A DNA stretch of 64,000 bases, taken from positions 5,518,001 through 5,582,000 of the forward strand of contig NC_060259.1 in the NCBI RefSeq assembly GCF_921293095.1, given 5' to 3'. This DNA is from Ischnura elegans (Eukaryota > Arthropoda > Insecta > Odonata > Coenagrionidae). Positions 45,442-56,905 of the stretch are shown here, one piece after another. Every line of letters starts with the position of its first letter. The first letter of the stretch is position 1. Made by a program: the position numbers and the translations under genes. The notes under the pieces are model-generated. The model saw nothing but the letters and a program-made list of their open reading frames with translations, searched no databases and was not told the DNA's origin.

Positions 45442-47074
45442 TAAATTTGATCTCTCTCATTCTTCTTCCTCAAGTTCTAAGAAATATAAATAAAATAATG
45501 TAACTGTGTGATATATCAAAATGTTGCTCTCTGTCAATATAAACTTTTTTTTGCATTTATCTTTTTCTTGAGTATAGATTTAGTAAAAATATCATCAAAT
45601 TAATTAAACACTCAAGTGTACTCATTTTAGAGAAGGGTGGGTGGAGATGGACTCACTACTTGTAGCTTAGTCTCATCCACATGAGAATACTATGAATAGG
45701 ATTGGAGGCAAGACTGAGGCTGGTATAATGAAAAAGTATTTTCTGAGGCATGCTCACTTATGAGCCAGCAAAGGTCACAGCATACTCTAGAGTCTTCTTC
45801 TCTGTTAAATATAGAAAGTTCACGGCAAGAGGATTGTTTCCTGATGATTAGGACATATTTCAGTTCATATATATTTAAGAGTTGGTTAGATTTCAATATT
45901 ATATGTAGGGTCATCAGCCTTGCTGCAAATGACTGTACTTTTTTAATTGGTGAGGTACTAGACGTGCTCCTCATATTTTTAATAAAAAAATATTCTGAGA
46001 TACTAAAATACCATTTCTTATATATATCACTGTGTCTCGTTTTCTCTTGTGAATATTGATCTAAGTGATGGCATGACATGGTGTAAAGAAATAATTTTGA
46101 GACCATATATGTAATCATAAAAATGTTTTAATGTGTCCTTTGCATTTATAAATCTAGGAAGCTCCATAGGAAACATTGGTTACGGTCGTTTGATGGAGGA
46201 GGATAAACATTCAAAGCTGGCTGATATAAGCTGGCCGTAGGAAGGAGTCTGGTGAAATGGGTATAGACCATACTCTGTGGCGTGATGTGGAATACAGGTA
46301 CCAAATACTTATTCAAAAGTTATATCTCAGGGAGGGAGTTGGCACTTAGTTTCACATGATGCCTAAATATTGTAATATAAAATTGTTTGTTAGACCAGTT
46401 TGCACCAGGTTCCATATTTTATAACTTTTTGTTGTGTTCATCATGGCATCTTTGTTGGAACGCTTACTAGTTGTAGGCTTTGCAATGTCATTCGTCATTG
46501 CATGTGAAAAAGATTGTTCATATGCTATAAGTATTGCTTCTGCATTAAAAGGTATTAGCACATAAATGAAGTGATTGATAGCTTTGCTACTTCAACAATA
46601 ATAATGATTTTTATTTTTTTTCAGGGATGAATTGGCATTGATGAGTGCTAGTACGAAGATAAAAACATGTTAGCATGGTATGGTAGACCAGAACAATTTT
46701 GACTCCTTAAGACATTTAAATTTATGATTTTTTACATATTTTGTTACATTTTTCATTTAAGTACTTGAAAATTAATTACAATTTTGTTTACCTGCATGTG
46801 TTCCTATATACTCTTTGATACTTTGACACTTTGATACCAATTTCATAGGAGTAGAAGTCCTAATTATTGAGTGTTGCTTTCTGTCCCTTCTTAGATTTTA
46901 TTTTCAGTCACCTTGTGGTTTTTGCGGAGGATATGTCAATTCTAGGGTTTCTTTGAAATGAGATGGGCTTGAGTAGGTTCCGGGAATGACTTGGGTGTTG
47001 AATTAGGTCGCGAAGTACCACCAACAGGATTTTCGTACAGCTCTGATAAATTTAAGCTGGCTGTTTTTTTGGAT
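45442..47074. other. No recognisable gene
   Basis: Open frames at 45690-46118 (-) and 45760-46059 (+) overlap one another and show no motif. 46561-46352 (-), with NAEAILIAYEQSF and KIWNLVQTG, could belong to the nearby pogo remnant, but this is weak. Confidence 0.3.
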
Positions 47075-47620
47075 TCAATTTTTTAAGCAATCCTTTGGGT
47101 TATACCCATAAAGATTCGAAGTTTCAACGCATGTCTTATTAAGATTTGCTGGCTGCTCATTGACAGCATCATAGTGTTCGTGATCAGTTTCGTCATTCAT
47201 TGATTCGTCAACATTCTCTGGGTCAATGATGATTTGTGTTTGAAAAGCTTTTTCAAAGATGAAGTCCACGTCATTGAACTCTTCCGGTATAAAGGGAAAG
47301 ATTTCTGCTACACTGAATCCTGAAACACCATTTTGCATTCTTGGGATCTTAATATACGCTTCATGAATGTCGCAACAAGGATGAAAGTTTTTTCAGGGTC
47401 AAAGTTATGTCGTTTACTGAAATCTTCTGGAGGTCATTAATCCATAAGGGCCTGTCCCACTGTAAATTAAACACTTTCTTGAGAGAATCATAAAAAAAAT
47501 CCAAAGGCTGTGATTATTCGGGGGTATAAAGACAACATGAACATGATTACCTCTATGGAATTCATAGCTATCAAGAGAGATTTGACTTTATGGTTGTCCA
47601 TAATCAATTACACATGAACT
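47075..47620 (-). pseudogene. pogo/Tigger-type transposase remnant
   Basis: Minus strand at about 47610-47500 reads SQISLDSYEFHRGNHVHVVF followed by IPPNNHSLWIFF, the 'DNH.SH.s........n...l..PPhtsh.lQPLD' step of the DDE_1 family. After frameshifts, 47338-47075 reads VSGFSVAEIFPFIPEEFNDV then DFIFEKAF, the family's C-terminal 'GFr.tGi.PfnpevF.d.DF'. The last catalytic Asp region is degenerate and stops intervene. Cut-and-paste TA-target transposase family; dead here. Confidence 0.6.
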
Positions 47621-48780
47621 TTCATAGTTGATTTTTTTTATCCATGAAATTTTTTAGCCTATCTGCGGAGAGTTCTTCATTTGCCTATCTGTTATCAGAG
47701 CATTAGTAGATTTAGTCTATCTGGGTTAGTAATCTTTTGTATCTTAAGGAGGCCAAATAACCGTGATGATGAAGGGTTAATATTGATAAAACTCTGTGGA
47801 ATGTTTGCACTATTTGATAAAATCATGTTTTTTTCTGCCTGTCAGTGGGAAGTAACAATTGTTGAGCTCTTGTTTCATTTGTCTCTAGTACATATATTAA
47901 AGATTCACAATCATTATCCTCATTGAATTGTTGACATTGTCATGGCACTCTTTTCACTCTTATATAACCAAACTGTTTCCTTTGTCTCTGCAGGTGATAG
48001 TATGGTCCTCGTGTTTACATAGAAGTATAATTCTTTTGATTGTTCTTTCTTTATTTGATGGTATGGGATCACGGGTATGGTTTTTCCTATTAATGAAGCC
48101 CTTTTTGTGATTGTAGATGCTACTGAGTATTTGATAGTGAGTGGTTCATTCCACAATGAAGTTTCACAGACCGACTGTAATTCACTAAGGATTTTAAGTC
48201 TCTTGATTGCTGGGGATGCGAATGAAATCTCATGTATGCTTCGTTTATTCTGTATTTCGTATGCTTTGTTTTGTATTCTGCCATTCACCTAATAGTGTCC
48301 AAATAAATTTTTCTTAAATTGAAGTGTCATTAAATTTTTAATCTGCATTTGAAAGGTTTTCCCATTTACTTGGTTGAAATAAGTCACCTAGCATTAGGTG
48401 GGCTTCTTCAGTGTTCACCATCATTAATGGGTGAGTTTTTCTGTGTAAGTCCTCATGCTTAGGATTGGTAAGCATTCCTCATCCATGAGATGTCGGACGC
48501 CAGTGGCAACCAAGGGGAGTTGGGTAAGTATGCATTGTTTGCCCCCTGGGGAGCAAAATCAACCACTTGGGATATTAATTTAATAGTTCGGGGGAAGTTA
48601 GTGTCTATAGGGTCTAGATCTATAGAAACTTATAGTTCCAGGATATTTTTAGTTGACCTCTTAATTGTAAGTTTAGGGGGTTGCATTGATTGTGAATTCT
48701 ACTACTTGCTTTCATTGTATTAAACACCATATCACATTAAATGGTGCATTTTGAGAGGATCACGTTTGTTTACAGGAATA
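47621..48780. other. No recognisable gene
   Basis: A 122-codon open frame at 48288-47920 (-) is basic and could be further decayed transposase, but I recognise no block. 48490-48723 (+) likewise shows nothing. Confidence 0.3.
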
Positions 48781-49023
48781 CTGAAGGACCTTCTTCCAAT
48801 GAAAAAACATAGCGGTACAGCCTTCGAAATGCACCACTTTAAATGTACTCACTGGTAAACTACAAGCTTCCGCTTTTTATGCATTCGGGGTCATAGGTGG
48901 TTTCTGGTGATAGTTCATTGAATTTACTAATCTTTTTGGGTGAAAAATTAAACTGTCATTCAACAGAATATATTATTAGGTTATATAGATCACCCTATAG
49001 ATACTTCATGGAATTTGCATTTT

Positions 49024-49146
49024 GGATGAAAAAATTGAACTTTGTTATTCCACAGATAAAAAATTAAACTTTGTAATTCCACAGAAATCAGTATAATTGC
49101 AAAGTTTAATTTTTTGATCTGTGGAATAGCAATGTTTATTTCATCC
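49024..49146. repeat. Hairpin with ~52-bp arms
   Basis: Left arm 49024-49078 (GAACTTTGTTATTCCACAGA inside) pairs with 49095-49146 (TCTGTGGAATAGCAATGTTT inside) with few mismatches. The loop is about 16 nt. Confidence 0.75.
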
Positions 49147-49170
49147 TAATCGTTCAGGTTCGAGTAATTG

Positions 49171-49226
49171 TCAAGAGCGACCTATCGATAAGTCAATATA
49201 TATCGCCAAGAGCGACCTATCGATAG
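49171..49226 (+). promoter_or_regulatory. Duplicated DRE-like TATCGATA promoter motif
   Basis: CAAGAGCGACCTATCGATA occurs twice, with the TATCGATA core at 49183-49190 and 49218-49225. The core matches the DRE, a core-promoter motif of Drosophila housekeeping genes bound by DREF. Further CGAT-rich words follow to 49250. It lies 60-100 bp before a GC-richer stretch and could drive transcription of element H or be a repeat end. Confidence 0.4.
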
Positions 49227-49329
49227 CTCGATATAATCGACCAATCGATTTGGCTGCAGCGATAGTACTGCCAACTAGCGGCCATATTTGAAAGTAACTC
49301 AATGTTGCGACGGTGGCGTCGCCCTCGGG

Positions 49330-49524
49330 AATCGTGGTACTACGTGGGACCTATGGAATAATATACGGATAATACTCGTGTATACACCAGAAATAGCGGA
49401 CATAGTACCGGAAATACACCGCAATTACACCAGTCCTACACGAGTAGAAACGGGATATACTCGAGTTTTTACCCGTGTTTTATCACGATTTTACACGGGT
49501 TTCGCACTGCTTGTGCTGTATGGG
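49330..49524. repeat. CCC-type right end with ACACGGGT/ACTCGTGTA word (H)
   Basis: The end reads ..TGCTTGTGCTGTATGGG, so its inverted start would be CCCATACAGCACAAGC, close to CCCAGACAGCACAA of F. About 190 bp inside are built from ACTCGTGTATACACC / TTTACACGGGTT words. AA follows (49525-49526), and copy 3 shows the empty site GCATTAATGATG. The left end is not present. Confidence 0.7.
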
Positions 49525-50486
49525 AATGATGTACATGGATATTCCATTAAACGTTTGTGGCGAATCATATTTGTTCGGAAACTTTATTGGTGTTCGGAGA
49601 AATCCTTTGTTTTCAAGCAAGTAATTCAAGTCGACTGCCCGTGTTATAAGTTTGTAAATTTTAAGTTTTAATTGTAGAAGGTAGCGAGTAGTGGGGAAAA
49701 TAATTTCGACTCGTTGCATGTATTTGTATATACTGTCCAATTGAGGAAATGAACGGCTGATCAAAGTATATGGTATTATTATGGTAATATATGGTTTTCA
49801 TTGAAAGCTATAACTATTATTACATTTGGCGAGTTAGTGTGTTCACACAAGCTTGAAAATTTTCAAGAATCGACCTGATAGCCTACATTGAGGATATTTT
49901 TAGTAGCAAGTCAAGTGATGAAATAAAATTATGAGTTGTAAATATGAATAAAACACGGAAAATTTGGGCTAATCGTAGTAATTCTTTGCATTAATTGTTA
50001 TTGTTTTCGTACTGTCGATGAAGCAAGCTTGAGCTTCATATATTAAGCTCGAATGTTAATTTCTAACCAATTCACTTAACTAGTTAAATATTCATCACTT
50101 ATGCTACTATTATTTAATTAAAATAAAGCAGATAACATTTTATTTTTGGCTATTATTCCATTTTTCAATGCTTGATTATGTTACTTTAACCTCAGAAAAA
50201 CAATTCGACATCGCAATGCGCACGTCTGGGTTGCAATACCGAATAGCTCGGCCTCGAAGACCGCGTAATATTATAGCAAGCCTACCGGTTGCAATTCGCC
50301 GTTCAGAATAGTGAATTGCTACGGGCCTATGCTATTCTGAGAATTACGTCTTCCGGTGTAGTAAAAACACGAATTGCAACCGTTCTGAATACCAAATAGC
50401 ATAGGCGTTGCAATACGCTATATTATAGCAACATCGGTTGCAATATCGGAGAATAGCATAATGCTATTCCATCCAGAATAGCAGCC

Positions 50487-51386
50487 TAAGAATACCCCTC
50501 AATTTGCACAATTTTCATGCTGAGAAAGGCATGATTTAAAAAGTGACAACTTGATTCTTGAAATACCATAGTATGTATTTTAATTTCTCTAGAAGTTCAG
50601 AGTGGAATAGGCAGTGTCAAAAGCCTAAGTAATATCATAAAGGGTTAATTTTTATTCTAATACTCATTAACAGGGCACGTATGAGTTGCCGACCATGCTT
50701 TTCAATTTTCTTAAAGTCATAAAACAACAAAAATATCTTGTGCTCAAGCAATTACTACAAAATTTGTCTTTGGGACCTACATTTATAGGTTTGTTCCTTC
50801 ATGTAATGGGCTGTCATATCAATACATAGAGAAGTTCATGAAAAAAACATTCCAAAGGGAGCAACCATTTTTCAAGCATCAAAAACTACCTATTTCAATA
50901 CAAAGCCAGATTAGATATTTTTCAATTCAAGGATGATTTTCTCATTATATTGAGGAAATGTATAAATAAATTTCCTTTCTTTTCCATTTAAACCAATCAA
51001 GTAGTTACAGAGACACTACAATTCAAATTTGGGCATGTTGACTTTCTGCAAGAACAGTAGAAGTCCATATGGAAAAGAGAAAATTCATCAGAATAATTAA
51101 AACTCGGGACAAAAAAATAGTAACTTGGAGATAAAACATTTTAATAAAATGAAGAAGGCACATATCAGTATTAAATTAATATTATATGAGCTACAAATAT
51201 ATTATTAAAATCATTAATCAAAATTATGAACAAATATATAAATTTTCATATTTTAATCACAGTTAATCTTGTGACAGTAATAATTTTTGGTGCACCAAGC
51301 TGTGATCATTGAACATCACTGCACATTCCCAAAACATTGTGCATTATCAATACTGTATCACAACAATCCTTCACATATGTTTCCAA
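50487..51386. other. No recognisable feature
   Basis: AT-rich spacer between copies 2 and 3 of the GGCTGCTATTC element. Confidence 0.35.
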
Positions 51387-53212
51387 GGCTGCTATTCTGG
51401 ATAAGCGTTGCAAAAAATAGCATATGCTATTCTTCGGGTCATTATTGCAACGACCCCGTATTCAGAATGAAGCGTAGTAATAATTTTGTTCGGAATAGCA
51501 GCATGCTATTTCTTGCGCGAGCTATTAGGAAGCTCCGCCCCTTCCCGTATGAAAAACTTCCTGAACAGTTTGCGCAACCAATGAGGGAGAAGATATTTTA
51601 TATATTTTTCTGTATTTTATGGAATATTGACTTGCAATTACAAATAATTGCTTCATTTGCATTTAAAAATTATATTAAACCGTGGATTCATATAATACGC
51701 TTTGAAAATCTCGTTTAGGAAATCAGCTGATTGTTGTTGTTTTGATAATATCACAATGGCTTCAGGCAGGTGGGTTAGGTCATAATTTTACTGTTATAAT
51801 GATGATTTATCGGGCATAAATATTGAATCATTTACCTATATCCGATCGGTCCTTTATCGTGAGATATATGTTATGCGAAATAATCATTGAAACATAAATA
51901 TGTTTGATTTTCTTCGTAATTGTCTTAGGCTTCGAAGTCTGGCTGTTAGTTGCATGTCAAAATATATATGTACCAACTATTATTGCTTTGATCGTGACGA
52001 TATAGCTTTACTGTATGAACTAGAAGCTTTCGTTTCTAATACTAGCTTTATATTATATGACTCCCTAATTTCAGTATTCATTCTCTGTTTAGGAAATGAA
52101 GTAGGTGGCAACGTCACCGCTGTGCTTTCATGTAATATGATGGAATAGTATCAATATTTCAGCTGCAGATTTGGAAAAAGCAGAGGGATGTGATGGTGAA
52201 TTTGAGGATGGATGGAACAACTGTGAAAAAGTGAATCGTGTGGAAAGTGCTGTTGTGTCACTTATTATTGTTTTCGTATCAGCTGATTTTAATATGCTCA
52301 CTGAAATTTTTGATAGACCCTGAACTGTGCCGATATACTGAAACTTGATTATGTGAATAACTTACTTGCCTATAGAGGAAACAATTTGTATTGAATTCCA
52401 CATGATATATATTGCATTAATGATGTACATGGATATTCCATTAAACGTTTGTGGCGAATCATATTTGTTCGGAAACTTTATTGGTGTTCGGAGAAATCCT
52501 TTGTTTTCAAGCAAGTAATTCAAGTCGACTGCCCGTGTTATAAGTTTGTAAATTTTAAGTTTTAATTGTAGAAGGTAGCGAATAGTGGGGAAAATAATTT
52601 CGACTCGTTGCATGTTTTTGTATATACTGTCCAACTGAGGAAATGAACGGCTGATCAAAGTATAAGGTATTATTATGGTAATATATGGTTTTCATTGAAA
52701 GCTATAACAATTATTATATTTGGCGAGTTAGTGTGTTAACACAAGCTTGAAATTTTTCAAGAATAGACCTCATAGCCTACATTGAGGATATTTTTAGTAG
52801 CAAGTCAAGTGATGAAATAAAATTATGAGTTGTAAATATGAATAAAACACGGAAAATTTGGGCTAATCGTAGTAATTCTTTGCATTAATTGTTATTCCCA
52901 CACAGCACACGGACACCTTTCGGACATCCGGTGATTGTCCGCCAAGTGGCCTATGGACATCCTACGGACAGCCGAATTCATACAAAATGATGTCCGCTGC
53001 AAGTCCGCATGTCAGTAAAAAAGGTGGCCTATGGACGACCTGAAATTGTCCGCTCTGGACACCTTCAGGACACGTTTAGGTTAGGATTGCATTTTGTTCG
53101 ATACTAATAAATAATAGGTCCAGACAAGAATTTAAATAAATAAGGCATCAATTTCATGCACAATATTTATTTGGCTTCTTAAAACAGTACAATGCCAGAA
53201 ACTACATACGAT

Positions 53213-53322
53213 TTATTTAACTTTCTTCTTCCCCTGTAACCTCTCCTTGGCGTGCCTTAGCCAGCTTTGGATGGCAACCTCCACATCCTTTTCAGGGGCT
53301 GTCTTGCTCTCCTGCACTGCTC
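53213..53322 (-). CDS. Terminal exon, C-terminal '..W..HAK.R' motif (E family)
   Basis: After an acceptor CATTATTACAG the exon reads AVQESKTAPEKDVEVAIQSW, then LRHAKERLQGKKKVK and stops at 53213. The short helix 'e.a.iqsWL.hAk.Rl.gkk' is, as I recall, the usual C-terminus of arthropod DUF4806 proteins, whose function is unknown. The decayed D copy at 39457-39376 and a second exon at 54787-54684 are homologous. Four of the flanking codons are lysine. I could not connect upstream exons with certainty. Confidence 0.5.
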
Positions 53323-53639
53323 CTGTAATAATGAAGTATATAAACATTTCATTGTAGCAAGAAATTGTATCTTGTACGTAACAAGCAGATTACATAAGAC
53401 AGGACGCTACAGTCTTATTAGTCACATGTTTAACATTCTTAAGGTTTCAAAATTAGGAAACCTGTCCATTACAGGCTGAATACATTTTACAAACTTTTCT
53501 TTGACTTTTTCTTGTTCTTAAATAAGAAAAGATTTTGAGTAAAATTATTAATGTGTTAGTAATGTATATATTATGATTAAGAACATTTTTCATAGAACAA
53601 TTGTTGAACTAGATTTTAATCCCAAATATGAGAAGACTG

Positions 53640-54680
53640 TTGCCTGTTAGACCCTGGTGCACCATCTAGAAAAAAATTCTTTGATCCATCCTTGCCAGAC
53701 AGCTTAGTAGAGGTCTCGAAAAAGATATTGGAAAAAGCATTCAAATGGAGGATAATATTTCTGAACAATTGGTCTCCCCTTGAAGATTATGACTACACTA
53801 GAGTGAATTGTGGAGGTGAAGAAAAGTGTTACATAAGCTGGAGCTAAGGAAGACTAATGCAGAAGAGCTGAATATGATATAGGAGTAAAGGAAACTAGAA
53901 AATTTAAAGGAGGAAGTTTAAGTGAACTAGATCTCTTGGGATTAGTGTGAAAACAGCCACACTGATTTGGCACACAAACCACTTAGCTGCATTGGCCGAG
54001 ATGCAACTTAAAAAAATAGAAACTTTGAAAAACTAGCAAAAACTTGCTGTAGTTAAGGCCATTCCATGATTTAGATCTCCAAATTCTTCCAATCTTAATA
54101 ATTAAAATAGATCTTCTAATGTAGTCTGGTATCAAGGCAAAAGTGACAACCTAGCTCACTGGCAATATTCACATTTCGACAGAGACATAACAGGGGAATA
54201 GCAGCTAAGGCCTGCTGTGAGCTACTGAAATTTCTATAGCTCCTACAAAAACACCTACTTCAAAACATCTTAGTTAGCTAGAGCTACTAGAAAATAGTAG
54301 CTTCTGTAGTACTGTGCAACTACTATCCCTGTTGAATAAGTTATCCCATTCTTAAGTTCTACAGGTGCTATACATCGAACTTTTATAGAGCATGAGATCC
54401 TTTTCAACCACGTTTTTGGTAATTATAACTCCCATATGCAGAACAAAAATTGTTTTCAAATGTTTGAATTACTTGGTAGTGGAATCTGCATCTGAAAATA
54501 ATACATAACAATACTATTTTCTCTACCTTTAGCATGGAAGGGTGAACCTTGTATTACAAGATGTTTAATAATTATTTAAATTTACTTTATATGAGCTCCC
54601 TTTACAGGAGCAACTTGCCAAAAAAGTATCCAGACCAAAATTATTCCTCCTTGCTCAAACCTATATAATAATCAAACGAA
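53640..54680. other. Interior of E between terminal exons
   Basis: Purine-rich sequence at 53780-53960 on the plus strand, with no frame I can support; probably intron. Confidence 0.3.
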
Positions 54681-54683
54681 TAC

Positions 54684-54787
54684 TTACACCTCTCTCACAT
54701 GCCTCGCTTTAGCATGTTCCAGCCAACTCTTCACTGTAACTTCCACACTAGAATTGGTGGCTGTATCGTCCTGGTTAAATGCAACAT
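54684..54787 (-). CDS. Second terminal exon with the same motif (E family)
   Basis: After an acceptor ATTCTTTACAG the exon reads DVAFNQDDTATNSSVEVTVK, then SWLEHAKARHVREV and a stop at 54686-54684. It aligns with the exon 1.4 kb further on (..DVEVAIQSWLRHAKER..), so element E carries two alternative ends for one protein, or one live and one fossil end. Substitutions keep W, L, H-A-K and R, suggesting both were once translated. Confidence 0.45.
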
Positions 54788-54849
54788 CTGTAAAGAATGA
54801 AGACAAATAAGTATACAGACAATTATAAGAAGAGAGACATACAAACTTA

Positions 54850-56570
54850 TAAATAGAGATAGGAAATAAATAAAAATACAGATGAACTATTTTTATTCAA
54901 CTCCACTACATGAAAGCTATAGTCAGTAAATGCCTCCAGGTAAATATATCAGGTTCACGATACTCTACACCAAAATGTGTACCGATGGCTGTACGAAAAG
55001 ATGCACAAGTTCTATTTTCTGGGTATAAGATTTCATGCAGCAGTTTGAGCAAATAAATGAACCATAAAACATAGCCTTAAGGTTTGTTTACACAATATAT
55101 CACTTACAATTAGACCTTGTTTAGATTCATCCCGAATTTCTTACAGTCGTCCTATAGTTTCCACTAAATTAAATGCATGGATGACTAATAGCACAGTTAC
55201 TTAGTTTGTAGTTAAATTAGTTTATATTTTATTAGGTTAGCAAAGTTTGGCAGAAAAAATATAATAAACGCTATAAAAGTTACGTCGGCATTGTAATTTT
55301 TCAATCCCTAAGCCTTATCTTTACTGACATAATAGATCATTTATTTATTTAGGACCTAAATTTTTTTATTATTAACCTAGTTCCATCAAACAGATAAAGA
55401 GTATAAAAACTTTTTGTAAAAAGGCTAAACATTGGTGGTTATCCTATCATAACATTATTGTTCTTTTTCGATGCGTGCGTAACTATACATATCGAAAGAA
55501 ATCACACGGTGTAGTCCGATTTCAAAGAATTAATAATTTACGTGAAACCTATTAATCATACATGCGTGTTGCAAAATCCCCCGGTTACACGTAAGTACAA
55601 TTCCTAGTTATATTTATTGCCAAGAACCCTACTTGATTTGATTTAGGAACGGAACCAAACGGACCGTTGGGACTTCCAACAAATTCAGCCGTAGCCTACG
55701 CTATCAAAACAACAGGTTCTATTTTATGCGCTAGCACTTACATTATTTCCTATACGTTCTCGCGTACAGAGACTATAGTACAAGAACTTCCACTTTAAAT
55801 TATATCATGTAAACAAGGAACAAAAGCGAAAATTTCACCATGAACAACGGAAAAAGACGCTACCTTTAGTTGCCAAGTAACGGTTTTACCAAGACGGTAA
55901 TGTTGTTCCAAGCAGAGCCATATTTTTCCTCGAGATGTTACAGGCTGAGTTATAAGAAATATAAGGAGCATGCGGAAACACTATACTGCCGCCAGTGAAC
56001 GCCAAGAAAAAATTATTTAGAAGTCACATCAAACTTACTTGCAGCAGCATCTTTGTAACCGCCAAACCACCATGCTGTCTCCGGTGTTCCGTTCCAGTTC
56101 CTCTGTTGGAAAGGAGGAACGGAGGAATGTGGAGAACCATGGTAGAACACCTTCCTGAATCGCGGAGTAGCGGTAGATTCAAAATTCGTTCGCCACCAAA
56201 AAAACTAGAATTTCGATATAAAGTAAAGGTACGGCAGTACTTACCTTCTATCTTCTACTACTTCTTCTACTTGCCTATCCTTAAATTGGACAATTACAAT
56301 TTCTAATCTGGGAATGAGGCCATCGATGCCGTGATAATTTTAGGAGAATTCTTACCATTAAAAATTAAAATGAATTTAAAGCGTTATGTTTCATTAAAAT
56401 ACTTTCCAATCAATCGCCTCTGAGATTTTTTAATCCCTAGAGAGTAAATATTAATTAATCAATAAGTTGAAAGAGTTCATTTAACCTGTAGGAATGGAAT
56501 GTCCCCGAGACGGCTACGCGACGTCCGCAGGACATTGGTACATAATATAAAATTTCAGTAAAAATCGATA
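54850..56570. other. Interior of E, possible upstream exons
   Basis: A minus-strand block at 56250-56030 has a donor (GCTGCTGCAAGTAAGT, at its lower end) and one open frame ending WWFGGYKDAAAS. It may be an upstream exon of the minus-strand gene. I recognise no domain in it. Confidence 0.25.
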
Positions 56571-56579
56571 AATTCCATT

Positions 56580-56905
56580 ATTCCTGTTGTTAATTTTTGT
56601 AAAAGTTGCTAAATTTGTTTAAATTTAAGTAATTTTTATAATCATGAAAAGTACGGGTTTATTGTTCATCCAACGCTTCTCAACCGTACAACATGCGGAA
56701 ATTTTTAATTTTTTGAAAGTTTCTAAAATTGTTGCTAAATTTATTTAAACTTTAAAAATTGTTATAAATAATGTAGAGAGTCATAAGTTCGTTCAATTGT
56801 TGTTGTTTAACCCGTGAGGTATGTAGAAATTTTTAACGCTCGTAAATGTTACTTAAATTGTTGCTAACTTTGTTTAAACTTAATTAATTGTTATAAACAA
56901 TATAA
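56580..56905 (-). repeat. Inverted copy of the GTTAGCAAC repeat (E 5' region)
   Basis: Three units contain AAAGTTGCTAAATTTGTTTA / TTGTTGCTAACTTTG, TTATAA.CAAT and TTCTCAACCGTACAACATGC. On the minus strand these match the units at 3830-4345. Here the block lies within E, close to its right end. Confidence 0.65.

Larger units (their letters stand above)
43952..49300. other. Composite insert in copy 2
   Basis: This foreign stretch begins where copy 2 breaks at TCTCTGTTTAG. Its first 200 bp look like a leader exon with a donor (CATAAAAAGGTGAGTTATC, about 44152). A diverged tandem duplication, a LINE-like fragment and a pogo fragment follow. The left edge has no CCC end, so the original left part of element H was lost or replaced. 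Confidence 0.45.
30881..50486 (+). mobile_element. GGCTGCTATTC element, copy 2, heavily invaded
   Basis: Its left end is at 30881 and its right end (CCATCCAGAATAGCAGCC) at 50486. Its own sequence remains at 30881-31132, 43491-43951 and 49525-50486. The copia element (31133-43490) and a 5.6-kb stretch ending in a CCC-family end (43952-49524) interrupt it, the latter with loss of some host-element sequence. The flanks CCAAG and CTAAG overlap the ends by one base. Inside both ends, the words GAATAGCAT..TGCTATTC and GTTGCAA recur, which are likely subterminal binding sites. Confidence 0.85.
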
